Below are positions 27,533 through 37,375 of a stretch of DNA of 64,000 bases, piece by piece. The stretch spans positions 1 to 64,000 of the forward strand of contig NZ_JAIWHV010000004.1 of the NCBI RefSeq assembly GCF_020177375.1, read 5' to 3'. The first letter of the stretch is position 1; the number at the start of each line of letters is the position of its first letter. The DNA comes from Saliphagus infecundisoli (GTDB lineage: Archaea > Halobacteriota > Halobacteria > Halobacteriales > Natrialbaceae). Under the pieces are notes generated by a model that did not search any database, had not been told where the DNA came from, and saw nothing but the letters and a program-made list of their open reading frames with translations. The position numbers and the translations under genes were made by a program.

Positions 27533-27577
27533 TTCGCCCGTCGAGGGATTGATGATCCACGGGGATCAGGGAGGGCC

Positions 27578-28573
27578 ATGGAACCCGATCCCACGATCCT
27601 GGTGACGATATCCGAAGGCACCCTCAGGGAGAGCTTCTTCCCGCCCGAGCTTCGCGAACGCCTCGAGGGAATCGGCGAGATCGAGTGGGCCAGCGAGGAG
27701 CTCACGGAGGTCGACCTCCGCGAGCGGGTCGAGGGGGTGGACGTCTGTGTCACCGGCTGGGGGAGTCCGCAGGTCACGAGCGAGGTCGTCGAGCGGGCGG
27801 ACTCGCTCGAACTGATCGCCCACACCGGCGGCAGCGTCGCGACCATCGCCTCCCCTGCGGCCTACGACGCCGGAATCCGGGTCGTCAGCGCGAACGACCC
27901 GATGGCGGAGTTCGTCGCCGAACACGTCCTCGGGACGATGCTCGCCGCCCGCCGCCGGCTCCCCGAGTTCGATCGGGCGATGAAAGAAGGCAAAGGGACC
28001 GATTCGATCCCCGTCGAGAGCCTCATCGGCGCCGAGATCGGTCTCGTCGGACTCGGCTCGATCGGCCGGCACCTCCTCGCTCACCTCCGGTCGTTCGACG
28101 TCTCGGTTACGATCTACGACCCCTACCTCGCCGAGGGTACCCTCGCAGAGTACGGGTTCGCCGAACGAACCGATCTCGAGACGGTTCTCTCGGGGTCCGA
28201 CGTCGTCTCGATCCACGCCTCCCGGACGCCCGAGACCGTCGAGATGCTCGATTCCGAACGGCTCGCGACGCTCGACGACGACACCCTGCTGGTCAACACC
28301 GCCCGGGCGGAACTCGTCGTCGAGGAGGCGCTGCTCGCCGAACTCCGGTCGGGGCGAATCTCCGCGGCTCTCGACGTCTTCCACGAGGAACCCCTCCCCG
28401 TAGACCACGAACTCCGAGGGATGGACAACGTCCTCTTGACCCCGCACGTCGGCGGCTCGCGGATCCGCCCGCCGCTGACCGAGGCCGTCCTCGACGACGC
28501 CGAGAACTACCTCGCGGGCGACCCTCTCGCCCACGAGATCCCCCGCGAGCAGTGGGAACTGATGACGCGATAA
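27578..28573 (+). CDS. D-2-hydroxyacid dehydrogenase
   Basis: 331-residue NAD(P)-dependent dehydrogenase of the SerA/GhrA superfamily. The Rossmann motif is GLVGLGSIGRHL. The catalytic set is Arg in VNTARAELV, Glu in DVFHEEPL and His in LTPHVGG. The central helix FVAEHVLGTMLA is typical. The substrate could be a sugar-derived 2-keto or hydroxy acid. It lies 45 bases after the HTH gene. Confidence 0.85.
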   Translation: MEPDPTILVTISEGTLRESFFPPELRERLEGIGEIEWASEELTEVDLRERVEGVDVCVTGWGSPQVTSEVVERADSLELIAHTGGSVATIASPAAYDAGIRVVSANDPMAEFVAEHVLGTMLAARRRLPEFDRAMKEGKGTDSIPVESLIGAEIGLVGLGSIGRHLLAHLRSFDVSVTIYDPYLAEGTLAEYGFAERTDLETVLSGSDVVSIHASRTPETVEMLDSERLATLDDDTLLVNTARAELVVEEALLAELRSGRISAALDVFHEEPLPVDHELRGMDNVLLTPHVGGSRIRPPLTEAVLDDAENYLAGDPLAHEIPREQWELMTR

Positions 28574-28610
28574 CCCCGAATACTTGGGCCGCGTCGCCCT
28601 ACCAGTTCGT

Positions 28611-29630
28611 GTGAACGAAACCAACCACGCGTTCCTGCTCTCTGACCGCCCCGAGGGCGAACCCGACCGCGATGACTTCGACCTGATCGAACGCGAGGTC
28701 CCCGATCCGGGCCCCGGCGAGGCCGTCGTCCGGACGCTCTTCCTCTCGGTCGATCCCTACATGCGCGGCCGGATGGACGCCGGCGAGTCCTACGCCGACC
28801 CCTGGGCGGTCGGCGAGCCCCTCCAGGGAGCGGTCGTCGGCGAGGTCGTCGCCGAATCCGGCACCGGACTCGAGGAAGGCGCGGTCGTGGCCGGCCCCGG
28901 CGAGTGGGCCGAGTACGTGGCCGTTTCCGGACATCGACTCCAGCCCGTCGATCCCGATGTGGCGCCGATCTCGACTTCCCTGGGCGTCCTCGGGATGCCC
29001 GGCCGGACCGCTTACTTCGGCGTCCGCGAGATCGCGAAACCCCGGGCGGGTGACACCGTCGTCGTCACGGGCGCGGCCGGCGCCGTCGGCTCCGCGGCGG
29101 GCCAGATCGCGGCCCTCCAGGGCGCAAACGTCGTCGGCTTCGCGGGCAGCGACCGGAAAGTCGAGGTAGTCGAGGAGGAGTTCGGCTTCGACGCGGGGAT
29201 CAACTACGCGACGACCGACGACTACGCCGGTGCCATAGACGAGGTCGCGCCCGACGGCGTGGACGTCTACTTCGACAACGTCGGCGGTCCCATCACCGAC
29301 GCCGTCTTCTCGCGGCTGGCCCTCGACGCCAGAGTCGCCGTCTGCGGCCAGATCTCCCAGTACAACGCCGAGGAGGCTCCGACGGGACCCCGCAAACTCG
29401 GGACACTGATCGAGAAACGCGCCAGCGTCGAGGGCTTTCTCGTAAGCGACTTCCAGCCCCGGTTCGAGGAGGCCACCCGAACCATCTCGGCGTGGGTCGA
29501 GTCGGGCGTCCTCCAGTATCGCGAGACGGTCGTCGAGGACATCGAGAACGCTCCCGATGCCTTCCTGGGGCTGTTCTCGGGCGAGAACGTCGGCAAACAG
29601 CTCGTCCGGGTCGGCGAGCGGGAGCGCTGA
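28611..29630 (+). CDS. MDR-family NADP-dependent oxidoreductase
   Basis: 339 residues, zinc-free medium-chain reductase of the leukotriene B4 12-hydroxydehydrogenase/CurA type. It has SVDPYMRGRM early, the nucleotide-binding GAAGAVGSAAGQIA and DVYFDNVGGPITD. It reduces double bonds of enones or related quinone-like substrates. The GTG at 28611 gives the family start (VNETNHAFLL). Confidence 0.85.
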   Translation: MNETNHAFLLSDRPEGEPDRDDFDLIEREVPDPGPGEAVVRTLFLSVDPYMRGRMDAGESYADPWAVGEPLQGAVVGEVVAESGTGLEEGAVVAGPGEWAEYVAVSGHRLQPVDPDVAPISTSLGVLGMPGRTAYFGVREIAKPRAGDTVVVTGAAGAVGSAAGQIAALQGANVVGFAGSDRKVEVVEEEFGFDAGINYATTDDYAGAIDEVAPDGVDVYFDNVGGPITDAVFSRLALDARVAVCGQISQYNAEEAPTGPRKLGTLIEKRASVEGFLVSDFQPRFEEATRTISAWVESGVLQYRETVVEDIENAPDAFLGLFSGENVGKQLVRVGERER

Positions 29631-29661
29631 TCCGCCAGCAGGCGAAAGCCGATCGGCGGGT

Positions 29662-29973
29662 TCAGTCCGGACGATCGTGGTCGCGGACCGCCTCCAGGAG
29701 CGGTCTGACGTTCTCGAACCCGGGGCCGGGTCTCAGTTCGCCGCCCTCGCGGTCCCACTCGAGCAAGCCCTCGTCCTCGAGTTTCGGGAGATGGAGGTGA
29801 ACCAACTCGATCGCGTCCCCCCGGTCGGCCGCTCCGACGAGGTCGTCCTGGGCGAGCGGGGGCTCATCGGGGACCGAAAGCGATCGGAGGACCTCCCGGC
29901 GGGAGGCGTTCGCGAGCGCCCCGAGGGCCCCGTCGAGTTCCTCGCGCGAGGACGACGGCAGGTCCCGACTCAT
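29662..29973 (-). CDS. Small winged-helix protein (DUF7344-like)
   Basis: 103 residues with a winged-helix shape: the helix ALANASRREVLRSL, then HLHLPKLEDEGLLEWD forming the recognition helix and wing. It is typical of short haloarchaeal ArsR-like regulators of unknown ligand. The ATG at 29973 gives this length; the open frame further upstream is not protein-like. Confidence 0.7.
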   Translation of the reverse strand: MSRDLPSSSREELDGALGALANASRREVLRSLSVPDEPPLAQDDLVGAADRGDAIELVHLHLPKLEDEGLLEWDREGGELRPGPGFENVRPLLEAVRDHDRPD

Positions 29974-30280
29974 CTCTCGCGACGGGAGGGGTGTTCCCCG
30001 CTTTCGAGCGCCTCGTCCGTGCCGGCGGCGGTCGTCGGTCCTCCGATGGGTATCGACCCGTCGATGCCGTGGATCATGCCGACCACTGGGCGAGCGACGA
30101 GGAAAGGAGTGGCCACTCATATGTTCGACTACGCACTCCGAAAACGTACTATATCGGTGTACTGCGACGCGACCGCCGCGAACGCGGGGTCCGATCCGCT
30201 CTCCGGCATCGTGCTCGTCACGATACCCGGCGATGGTTTCCATCGACGGAAACGACGTTTGCCCCACGCCGCGTGGCCGA
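29974..30280. other. Gene-free stretch
   Basis: 307 bases with no convincing coding frame. AT content rises at 30115-30165, where GTACTATATCGG could be a TATA box on either strand. Confidence 0.4.
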
Positions 30281-30940
30281 TTAGTCCCCGGCGAGCGACC
30301 GGACCATCCCCGAGACGAACTCCATCTCGTCGTCGTTGACCCCGTGGCCCATCCCCTCGTAGATCCGTTCGGTCACCTCCCCTCCCAGGTCTTCGAGGAC
30401 GGACGTCGTCTCCTTTACCCGCTCCAGGGGAATGTGTGGATCCCGATTGCTGCAGCCGACGAAGACGGGGGTGTCCTCGAGCGAGCCGTCGTACTCCCGA
30501 GGGGTGCCCTCGGGACCGATTAGTCCACCCGAGAGGACGGCCAGGCCGCCGTAGCGGGTCGCGTTTCGCGCGACGAACTCGCTTGCGAGACAGGCGCCCT
30601 GGGAGAACCCCAGTAACATGATCCGCTCGCGGGCGATGCCGGCGTCGGTCGCCGCCTCGATGGCCGCGCCGACCGCGGCCAGCCCGGAGTCGAGGCCCGG
30701 CTGGTTGGTCTCCATGGGCTCGAGAAAGGAGTTGGGGTACCAGGTGTTTCCCGCGGCCTGGGGTGCGAGATACGCAACACCCTGGACGTCGAACTCGCCG
30801 CCCATCCCGAGGATGCTCTTGGCACTCGCACCGCGGCCGTGGACCATGACGACGGCGGCTTCGGCGTCGGCGAGGTCCGCGCCCGCAGTCACGAGCGGCT
30901 GGTCGCCGTGGGGGTCCTCGCCGGAATGGGCGCGGGCCAT
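30281..30940 (-). CDS. Phospholipase/carboxylesterase-family hydrolase (MhqD-like)
   Basis: 219-residue alpha/beta hydrolase. The nucleophile Ser is in GFSQGA, the oxyanion strand is VVMVHGRGAS, and the late Asp (SNRDPHIP) and His (GMGHGV) complete the triad. Its start directly abuts the stop of the ring-cleaving dioxygenase gene. The same pairing occurs in Bacillus mhq operons, which protect against quinones, so a role in quinone or aromatic detoxification is inferred from context. Confidence 0.83.
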   Translation of the reverse strand: MARAHSGEDPHGDQPLVTAGADLADAEAAVVMVHGRGASAKSILGMGGEFDVQGVAYLAPQAAGNTWYPNSFLEPMETNQPGLDSGLAAVGAAIEAATDAGIARERIMLLGFSQGACLASEFVARNATRYGGLAVLSGGLIGPEGTPREYDGSLEDTPVFVGCSNRDPHIPLERVKETTSVLEDLGGEVTERIYEGMGHGVNDDEMEFVSGMVRSLAGD

Positions 30941-31876
30941 CTACCGCACCTCCGCGGGCCCGTCTTCGAGGGGCGCGAGGCTCCGTTCGATTCGCTCGCG
31001 GTCGTCCTCGAGCCAGTCGGGGAGTTTGAGTTCCTCGCCCAGCGCGTCGACGGGCTCGTCCCGGTCGAACCCCGGCCCGTCGGTCGCGATCTCGAAGAGG
31101 ATCCCGCCGGGCTCCCGGAAGTAGATCGACCGGAAGTACTGGCGGTCCTTCCGTGGGGTGACCCGCTGGCCCATCGTCGTGAGGCGCTCGCGCCAGTCGT
31201 CCTGACTCTCGTCGTCAGCAGTTCGAAAGGCGACGTGGTGGACGGTGCCCGGTCCCCCGGTTCCGGCGGGAGCGTCGTCGGTCCGCACCTCGATTCCGGT
31301 CGAGCGGTCGCCGGGTGCCTCGAACCGGATCCGGTCGCCGTCGTCCTCGCGGCGCTCGTAGCCCAGTTCCTCGAGGACCTCCTCCGTGGCTTCGGGGTCC
31401 GTGGGGTGAAGGGTGACGCTCTCGACGCCCCGGATCGCGTGTTCGGCCGGCACCGATCCCCCGTCCCAGGGCTCGATTCCGTCGTTGGAACCGGCGACGA
31501 GCTCGAGGCGCTGGCCGTCGGGGTCGTAGACGGCGAGGCCGTCCCGACCGTCGAGGGGCTCGTGATCGACCCCACGGTCGGCGAGGTGCTCGCGCCAGTA
31601 CGCGAGGCTTCCCTCGGGGACCGCGAGCCGGGTCGCGGTCGCCTGTCCCCTCCCGGAGCGTCCCGACCGTCCCTCGCCGAAGGGGAAGAAGGTGAGGATC
31701 GTCCCAGGAGAGCCGACCTCGTCGCCGTAGTAGAGGTGGTACGTCGAGGGATCGTCGAAGTTGACCGTCTTCTTGACCAGCCGCAGGCCGAGGACCTCGG
31801 TGTAAAAGTCGAGGTTCCGTTCGGGGTCGCCCGCGACGAAGGTGACGTGGTGGATCCCGGGGACGGCGTCGCTCAT
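30941..31876 (-). CDS. VOC-family ring-cleaving dioxygenase (MhqO/MhqA-like)
   Basis: 311 residues made of two vicinal-oxygen-chelate modules. The first opens with GIHHVTFVAG (metal His), the second with VHHVAFRTADD, and the late EPGGILFEIATD supplies the Glu ligand. The family cleaves hydroquinone- or catechol-like rings with Fe or Mn. It is first in a two-gene operon with the hydrolase. Confidence 0.86.
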   Translation of the reverse strand: MSDAVPGIHHVTFVAGDPERNLDFYTEVLGLRLVKKTVNFDDPSTYHLYYGDEVGSPGTILTFFPFGEGRSGRSGRGQATATRLAVPEGSLAYWREHLADRGVDHEPLDGRDGLAVYDPDGQRLELVAGSNDGIEPWDGGSVPAEHAIRGVESVTLHPTDPEATEEVLEELGYERREDDGDRIRFEAPGDRSTGIEVRTDDAPAGTGGPGTVHHVAFRTADDESQDDWRERLTTMGQRVTPRKDRQYFRSIYFREPGGILFEIATDGPGFDRDEPVDALGEELKLPDWLEDDRERIERSLAPLEDGPAEVR

Positions 31877-32034
31877 CGTCCCCTCCCTGCGGGTCCGCCG
31901 GCTGTCGCTGTCGATATCATCGTGTTACCGGGTAGGCTCCACCGTCGGTTATGTCTTCCTGACGAAACGGTTACCCGCTGACGCCGGGGTTACTCGCCGC
32001 CGCATACTTCACTTCGAACGGCCAAGGACGGGAC

Positions 32035-33255
32035 ATGGACGACAGCACCGACGCCCGTCCGCGGGCCGGCCGGTTCGCCTACGACCCGCCCGCGATCCGC
32101 TTCGGCAGGGGCTCCGCCGACGATCTGGCCGAGGAACTCCGAGAGCAGGATCTCGGGCGTGCGCTCGTGGTCTGTGGCTCGACCGTCGGCGAGACGGAGG
32201 CGGTGATCGGCCCCGTTCGGGAGGGCCTGGGCGACCGGCTCGCGGGCGTCTTCGCCGAGACTACCCCCGAGAAGCGCCTCTCGACTGCCGCCGCGGCGGC
32301 CGAGGCCGTCAGCGAGGTCGGCGCCGACGTCCTCGTCGGGCTGGGCGGCGGGAGCAGCCTCGACGTCGCGAAACTCGCGAGCGTCCTCGCGGCCGACGAC
32401 CGTCCGTTCGAGACGGTCGCCGACGAGCTCGAAGAGCGCGGAACGATTACAGTCCCCGACGGCGACCTCCTCCCGATCGTCTCCGTTCCGACGACGCTCG
32501 CCGGCGCCGACCTCTCCCAGGGAGCGGGAATCACCGTCGAGACCGACGACGGCTCCGCAACTGGCGGCGTCTCCGACCCCCGACTGATGCCCGCGGCGGC
32601 GGTCTACGATCCCGAACTGGTGGCGACCACCCCCAGGAGAGTGCTCGCGGGATCGGCGATGAACGGCTTCGACAAGGGGATCGAGACGCTGTACGCCCCC
32701 GACCGGACCCCGATCACCGACGCGACCGCCATGCGGGGGCTCTCGCGGTTCCGGGAGGGCCTCGAGGGGATCGGCGAGGCCGAGAACCCGCCGATCGAAG
32801 CGGTCGCGGCGGCCCTCGAGGGTGCTCTCCTGGTTCAGTACGGGATCTCCCGACCCGGCGGCTCGACGCTGTCGGTCGTCCACGCCTTCGGCCACGCGCT
32901 GCGCGATCACGGGAACGTCCAGCAGGGCGTCGCCCACGCGGTCGTCGTCCCCCACGCCCTCGCGTACCTCTTCGAGCATACCCACGCCCGCCGGGACCTG
33001 CTCGCGGAGGCTCTCGGCGTCCCCCGGGAAGGACGTTCGGAGGAGGCGATCGCGGAGGAAGTCGTCGATCGGGTCGCGAGCGTCCGGGACGCGCTCGGGT
33101 TACCGAGTCGGCTCCGGGACCTCGAAGGCGTCTCCCGGGAGACGTTTCCCGGGATCGCGCGGGCGACCCTCGAGGACCGGTTCATGGCGAACGCGCCGCC
33201 GGGCCTGGAGCCGACGGCCGGGGGGGTAGAGGAGGTCCTCGAGCGGGCGTGGTAA
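32035..33255 (+). CDS. Iron-containing alcohol dehydrogenase family protein
   Basis: 406 residues. The NAD-binding GLGGGSSLDVAK and metal-site segments (GFDKGIE, HAFGHAL, VPHALAYLFEH) place it in the group III alcohol dehydrogenase/glycerol dehydrogenase/maleylacetate reductase superfamily. Proximity to the ring-cleaving dioxygenase (divergent, 158 bases apart) makes a maleylacetate-reductase-like role conceivable but unproven. Confidence 0.83.
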   Translation: MDDSTDARPRAGRFAYDPPAIRFGRGSADDLAEELREQDLGRALVVCGSTVGETEAVIGPVREGLGDRLAGVFAETTPEKRLSTAAAAAEAVSEVGADVLVGLGGGSSLDVAKLASVLAADDRPFETVADELEERGTITVPDGDLLPIVSVPTTLAGADLSQGAGITVETDDGSATGGVSDPRLMPAAAVYDPELVATTPRRVLAGSAMNGFDKGIETLYAPDRTPITDATAMRGLSRFREGLEGIGEAENPPIEAVAAALEGALLVQYGISRPGGSTLSVVHAFGHALRDHGNVQQGVAHAVVVPHALAYLFEHTHARRDLLAEALGVPREGRSEEAIAEEVVDRVASVRDALGLPSRLRDLEGVSRETFPGIARATLEDRFMANAPPGLEPTAGGVEEVLERAW

Positions 33256-33278
33256 CCGGCCGAGACCGGTTCCCGGAG

Positions 33279-33662
33279 TCAGGCGATCTGTTTCTCGTAC
33301 TCCTCGGCCGAGAGGAGGTCGTCGGACTCCGCTTCGGTCTCGACCTCGAGCATCCAGCCCTCCCCGAAGGGGTCGTCGTTGACGAGTTCCGGCGAGTCGA
33401 ACAGCGTTTCGTTGACGGCCACGACCTCGCCGGAAACCGGCGCGTAGAGATCGGAGACGGCCTTGATCGACTCGATGACGCCGAACTCCTCGCCGGCCTC
33501 GATCGTCTCTCCCTCGTCGGGGAGTTCGACGAAGACGACGTCGCCGAGTTCGTCCTGGGCGAAGTCCGTGATTCCGATCCGGACGCGTCCGTCGGCCTCG
33601 GCGGGCGCGGCCCACTCGTGCGATTCCAGATACCGTCTGTCGGTTGGTGGTTCGAAGCTCAT
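33279..33662 (-). CDS. gcvH: Glycine cleavage system H protein
   Basis: 127-residue lipoyl carrier. The lipoylated Lys is in the hairpin [11 protein letters not shown], flanked by the typical beta barrel ([25 protein letters not shown]). It shuttles the aminomethyl group from GcvP to GcvT. The start overlaps the gcvT stop by four bases, so gcvT-gcvH is an operon. gcvP is not in the window. Confidence 0.93.
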   Translation of the reverse strand: MSFEPPTDRRYLESHEWAAPAEADGRVRIGITDFAQDELGDVVFVELPDEGETIEAGEEFGVIESIKAVSDLYAPVSGEVVAVNETLFDSPELVNDDPFGEGWMLEVETEAESDDLLSAEEYEKQIA

Positions 33663-34756
33663 TGTGTCTCGATAAAGGGCAGCGGTTCGACGCGTGCTTT
33701 CTTCGACTGACCCCGGACGACGACCCGGAGCGTCGTGCCGGGGTCGGCGTACTCGACGGGGACGTAACCCAGCCCGATGGCGGCCTCAAGGGTGGGACTC
33801 ATCGTCCCGCTCGTGACCGCGCCGATCACGCGTCCGTCGGTGTTCGTGATGTCGTAGCCGTGGCGCGGGACGCCCCGATCGACCAGCCGGAAGCCGGCGA
33901 GTTCCTCCTCGACGCCCTCCTCTTTGGCTCGCTCCAAGGCGTCCCGGCCGACGAACTCGGTGTCGAGTTTTACCGTGAATCCGAGGCCGGCCTCGTAGGG
34001 CGTTCGGGGATTCGACTCGTGGTCGAAGTCCTGGCCCGCGAGCACGAGGCCGGCCTCCAGGCGAAGGGTGTCGCGGGCGCCCAGGCCGCAGGGCTGGCAG
34101 TCGAACGCGCCCCAGACCGTCGTCGCCTCCCGCCAGGGCGCGAGGATCTCGAAGCCGTCCTCGCCGGTGTAGCCGGTGCGGGCGAGCCAGCACTCGATCC
34201 CTTCGATCTCGACCTCCCTGGCCTCGAACCGGCCGATGTCGGCGACCGATCCCGTCGTGACCTCGCCGACGAGGACGGGGGCGTCGGGCCCCTGGACCGC
34301 GAACATGGCGTACTCGTCGGTCCGGTTGTCGATCGTCGCGTCGAGCTCCCACTCGTTTCGGTGGTCGATCCAGCGCTCGTGGGTCGCCTCGTCGTTGCCC
34401 GCGTTAGGGACGAACAGATACGCCGCCTCGCCGTCCTCGTCGGGGAAGCGGTAGACGACGGTGTCGTCGATCAGGAGCCCCTCCTCGTCGGTGATCGTCG
34501 TGTACTGGGCGTCGCCGACCTCGAGGACCGTCACGTCGTTGGTCGTCAGCCGGTTCATCAGCCGAGTCGCGTCCGGTCCCGTGACGTGGATCTCGCCCAT
34601 GTGGGAGACGTCGAAGATCCCTGCTTGCTCCCGTACCGCCTCGTGTTCGGCGCGGATCGAGTCGAACTCGACCGGCATGTCCCAGCCGCCGAACTCCGTG
34701 AACTTCGCGCCCCGCTCGGCGTGGAGCCCGCGCAACGGCGGCGTCTGAAGCGGCAT
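33659..34756 (-). CDS. gcvT: Glycine cleavage system aminomethyltransferase (T protein)
   Basis: 365-residue folate-dependent T protein. It has [10 protein letters not shown], the catalytic Asp region in FDVSHMGEI, folate-site segments and the C-terminal barrel ([18 protein letters not shown]). It releases ammonia and forms 5,10-methylene-THF from H-protein-bound aminomethyl. The ATG at 34756 gives the conserved [12 protein letters not shown] start. Confidence 0.93.
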   Translation of the reverse strand: MPLQTPPLRGLHAERGAKFTEFGGWDMPVEFDSIRAEHEAVREQAGIFDVSHMGEIHVTGPDATRLMNRLTTNDVTVLEVGDAQYTTITDEEGLLIDDTVVYRFPDEDGEAAYLFVPNAGNDEATHERWIDHRNEWELDATIDNRTDEYAMFAVQGPDAPVLVGEVTTGSVADIGRFEAREVEIEGIECWLARTGYTGEDGFEILAPWREATTVWGAFDCQPCGLGARDTLRLEAGLVLAGQDFDHESNPRTPYEAGLGFTVKLDTEFVGRDALERAKEEGVEEELAGFRLVDRGVPRHGYDITNTDGRVIGAVTSGTMSPTLEAAIGLGYVPVEYADPGTTLRVVVRGQSKKARVEPLPFIETQ

Positions 34757-34827
34757 ACCCCCTCCCACTCCCTCGGGGTAGTAATGTCTTTTCGTCGGGA
34801 GCGATCCGCCCCGCGGCTCGATGTCCC

Positions 34828-34838
34828 GCACGTATATG
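34828..34838 (+). promoter_or_regulatory. TATA-like box of the nucleoside phosphorylase gene
   Basis: The CACGTATATGC block is centred about 30 bases before the ATG at 34863. Spacing suits a leaderless transcript. Confidence 0.5.
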
Positions 34839-34862
34839 CCGCCGCCGCCGCAAGTCATCTCC

Positions 34863-35681
34863 ATGCCAGGCGACAGCGAGGACCCGAACGCGGAGGTACA
34901 GTACCATCTCGAGGTCGGCCCCGAGGACGTCGCCGATAGCGTCCTCCTGCCGGGCAACCCCGAGCGCGTCGAAAAGATCGCCGGCTGCTGGGACGACGGC
35001 GAGGAACGGGCTCACCACCGGGAGTACCGCACCGTCACCGGCAGCCACGAGGGAACGCCGATCTCGGTCACCTCGACGGGGATCGGCAGCCCGTCGGCGG
35101 CGATCGCCGTCGAGGAGCTCGCCCGGGTCGGCGTCGACACGCTCATCCGGGTCGGCTCCTGTGGATCGATCCGCGAGGAGGCGTCGGTCGGCGACCTCGT
35201 GATCACCACCGGCGCGGTCCGCCAGGAGGGAACCAGCGAGGAGTACGTCCGCGAGGACTACCCCGCGAGCGCCGATTACGAGGTCGTCTCGGCGCTCGTC
35301 GCCGCCGCCGAACGGCTGGGATACGACTACCACACCGGGATCACGATGAGCGCCGACTCCTTTTATCCGGGCCAGGGACGACCTGGCTTCGAGGGCTTTT
35401 CGGCCGCCGGAAGCGACGACCTCGTCTCCGATCTCCGGGAGGCCAACGTCACCAACATCGAGATGGAGGCCAGCGCCATCCTCACGCTCGCGTCGATCTA
35501 CGGTCTGCGGGCCGGCGCGGTCTGTAGCGTCTACGCCAACCGCGAGACCGGCGAGTTCCGGACGGAAGGCGAACTCCGGGCCGCAGAAACCGCCTCGCTG
35601 GCGGTTACCCTTCTGGCCCGGATGGACGAAGTGAAACGAGAGGCCGGCGTCGATCGATGGCACGCCGGCCTCTCGGTCTGA
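34863..35681 (+). CDS. Uridine phosphorylase-like nucleoside phosphorylase
   Basis: 272-residue PNP/UDP-family phosphorylase. It has the start pattern LLPGNPERVEKIA, the phosphate-binding RVGSCGSIREE, and the nucleoside-site segment TNIEMEASAI. It splits a nucleoside with phosphate to base and ribose-1-phosphate; uridine is the likeliest substrate by motif. The ATG at 34863 was chosen over one at 34821 because of the TATA spacing. Confidence 0.88.
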   Translation: MPGDSEDPNAEVQYHLEVGPEDVADSVLLPGNPERVEKIAGCWDDGEERAHHREYRTVTGSHEGTPISVTSTGIGSPSAAIAVEELARVGVDTLIRVGSCGSIREEASVGDLVITTGAVRQEGTSEEYVREDYPASADYEVVSALVAAAERLGYDYHTGITMSADSFYPGQGRPGFEGFSAAGSDDLVSDLREANVTNIEMEASAILTLASIYGLRAGAVCSVYANRETGEFRTEGELRAAETASLAVTLLARMDEVKREAGVDRWHAGLSV

Positions 35682-36040
35682 GATACGAAAATCGGACTAT
35701 TCCCAATTCCATTCTGATCTCGTATACTTCGTTCGTCCGGGTGGCCTGATTCCGTTCTCCCGAGATACGGACGCATACGGCGAGAAGGCAGTCGATATCG
35801 AGCCTAGACCGAAACAGACGAATATTGGCCTCGATACGGCAGTATGTACCCACTGACGCTCCATAATGCTCTGTATCCGAAGCAGGATCGATCCCATACG
35901 GAACCAGAGACATACTTAGGCCATCTATTAACCTATACTGGTAGTTATGGGGTGGATCGCTTTCGACCACCCGTCCCGAAACGCCGGTCGAGACGGACAA
36001 CGACGATAGATTTATGAACGCCACCTCGGAGGGAACCCAC
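35682..36040. other. Gene-free, relatively AT-rich stretch
   Basis: No convincing gene. The sequence is more AT-rich than its neighbours. It marks the left border of the polysaccharide island and contains a TATA-like ATTTATG at 36006-36013, about 30 bases before the GH4 start. Confidence 0.45.
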
Positions 36041-37348
36041 ATGCCACGGATCGCGTTCGTCGGGGCCGGAAGCATGGTGTTCGCGAAGACGCTCGTCGGC
36101 GATCTCCTCTCGTTTCCGGAACTCGCCGACAGCGAGATCGTCCTGATGGACGTCGACGAGCACCGACTCGAGCAGACGGCCCGCGTCGCCCGCGCGATGG
36201 TCGACAACGGCGACGTCGGGGCGACGATCGAGGCGACGACCGACCGCCGGGAGGCTCTGGAGGGTGCCGATTACGTCCTCAATATGATCAACGTCGGCGG
36301 CACCGAGCCGTTCGAAAACGAGATCCGCATCCCCGAAAAATACGGCGTCGAGCAGGCGATCGGCGACACGTTAGGGCCGGGCGGGATCTTCCGTGGTCTG
36401 CGGACGATCCCGACGATGCTCGGCATCGCGGCGGACATGGAGGAGCTCTGTCCCGACGCCCTCCTCCTGAACTACACGAACCCGATGGCGATCTGCTGTG
36501 GAGCGATCCACGAGGCGACCGACGTCGAGACCGTCGGCCTCTGTCACAGCGTTCCCCACACGGCCGAAGCGATCGCCGACTATCTCGGGGTGGCCCAGGA
36601 GGAACTCGACTACTGGGTCGCCGGCATCAACCACATGGCGTGGTTTCTCACCCTCGAGCACGACGGCGAGGACCTCTATCCCCGACTCCGGGAGGCGATG
36701 GCCGACGACGAGATCTACGAGCGCGACACCGTCCGCTTCGAGATGCTGAAACACTTCGGCGCGTTCGTCACCGAGTCGAGTCACCACATGAGCGAGTACG
36801 TCCCCTACTTCCGGACCGATCCCGACACGATCGAGGCGATGACGGGGACCGACTACGCCGGACGCATGGAGACCGCGACCTACCTCGAGGGCTGGAAGGA
36901 ACGCTCAGACGACCGGGACGGTGCCCTCGCCGACGTCGATACGGAGGACATCGGGATCGAACGCTCCGAGGAGTACGCCTCCCGGATGATCCATTCGCTC
37001 GAGACCGACACCACCCGCCGGCTGAACCTGAACGTCTCCAACCGGACGGACGCGATTTCGAACCTCCCCGACGACGCCTGTGTCGAGGTCCCCTGCCTCG
37101 TGGACGGGACCGGCGTCCACCCCTGCTCAGTTGGCGACCTCCCGACCGAACTCGCCGCACTGGACCGGACGAACGTCAACGTCCAGCAACTCGCGATCCA
37201 GGGTGCCGTCGAGAACGACCGCAATGCGGTCCACCGGGCGGTCAAGCTCGACCCGCTGACCGCCGCCGAGCTGTCCTTGGGTGAGATCCACGAAATGACC
37301 GAGGAGCTGCTCGAGGCGAACGCGGCGTACCTGCCGGAGCTGGACTGA
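36041..37348 (+). CDS. GH4 alpha-galactosidase/alpha-glucosidase-type glycosidase
   Basis: 435 residues, NAD- and Mn-dependent glycosidase. The N-terminal Rossmann motif is FVGAGSMVFAK, NYTNPM lies at 144-149, the metal Cys and His in CHSVPH at 168-173, and GINHMAW near 195-201. The CHS form is usual in alpha-glycoside-specific GH4 enzymes such as MelA. It probably releases galactose from alpha-galactosides in the cytoplasm. An ATG at 36014 is possible, but 36041 has the family start, a purine-rich region and leaderless TATA spacing. It converges with the GH2 gene. Confidence 0.85.
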   Translation: MPRIAFVGAGSMVFAKTLVGDLLSFPELADSEIVLMDVDEHRLEQTARVARAMVDNGDVGATIEATTDRREALEGADYVLNMINVGGTEPFENEIRIPEKYGVEQAIGDTLGPGGIFRGLRTIPTMLGIAADMEELCPDALLLNYTNPMAICCGAIHEATDVETVGLCHSVPHTAEAIADYLGVAQEELDYWVAGINHMAWFLTLEHDGEDLYPRLREAMADDEIYERDTVRFEMLKHFGAFVTESSHHMSEYVPYFRTDPDTIEAMTGTDYAGRMETATYLEGWKERSDDRDGALADVDTEDIGIERSEEYASRMIHSLETDTTRRLNLNVSNRTDAISNLPDDACVEVPCLVDGTGVHPCSVGDLPTELAALDRTNVNVQQLAIQGAVENDRNAVHRAVKLDPLTAAELSLGEIHEMTEELLEANAAYLPELD

Positions 37349-37375
37349 ACGAGGGCGCCGGGGGACCGATGCGGA

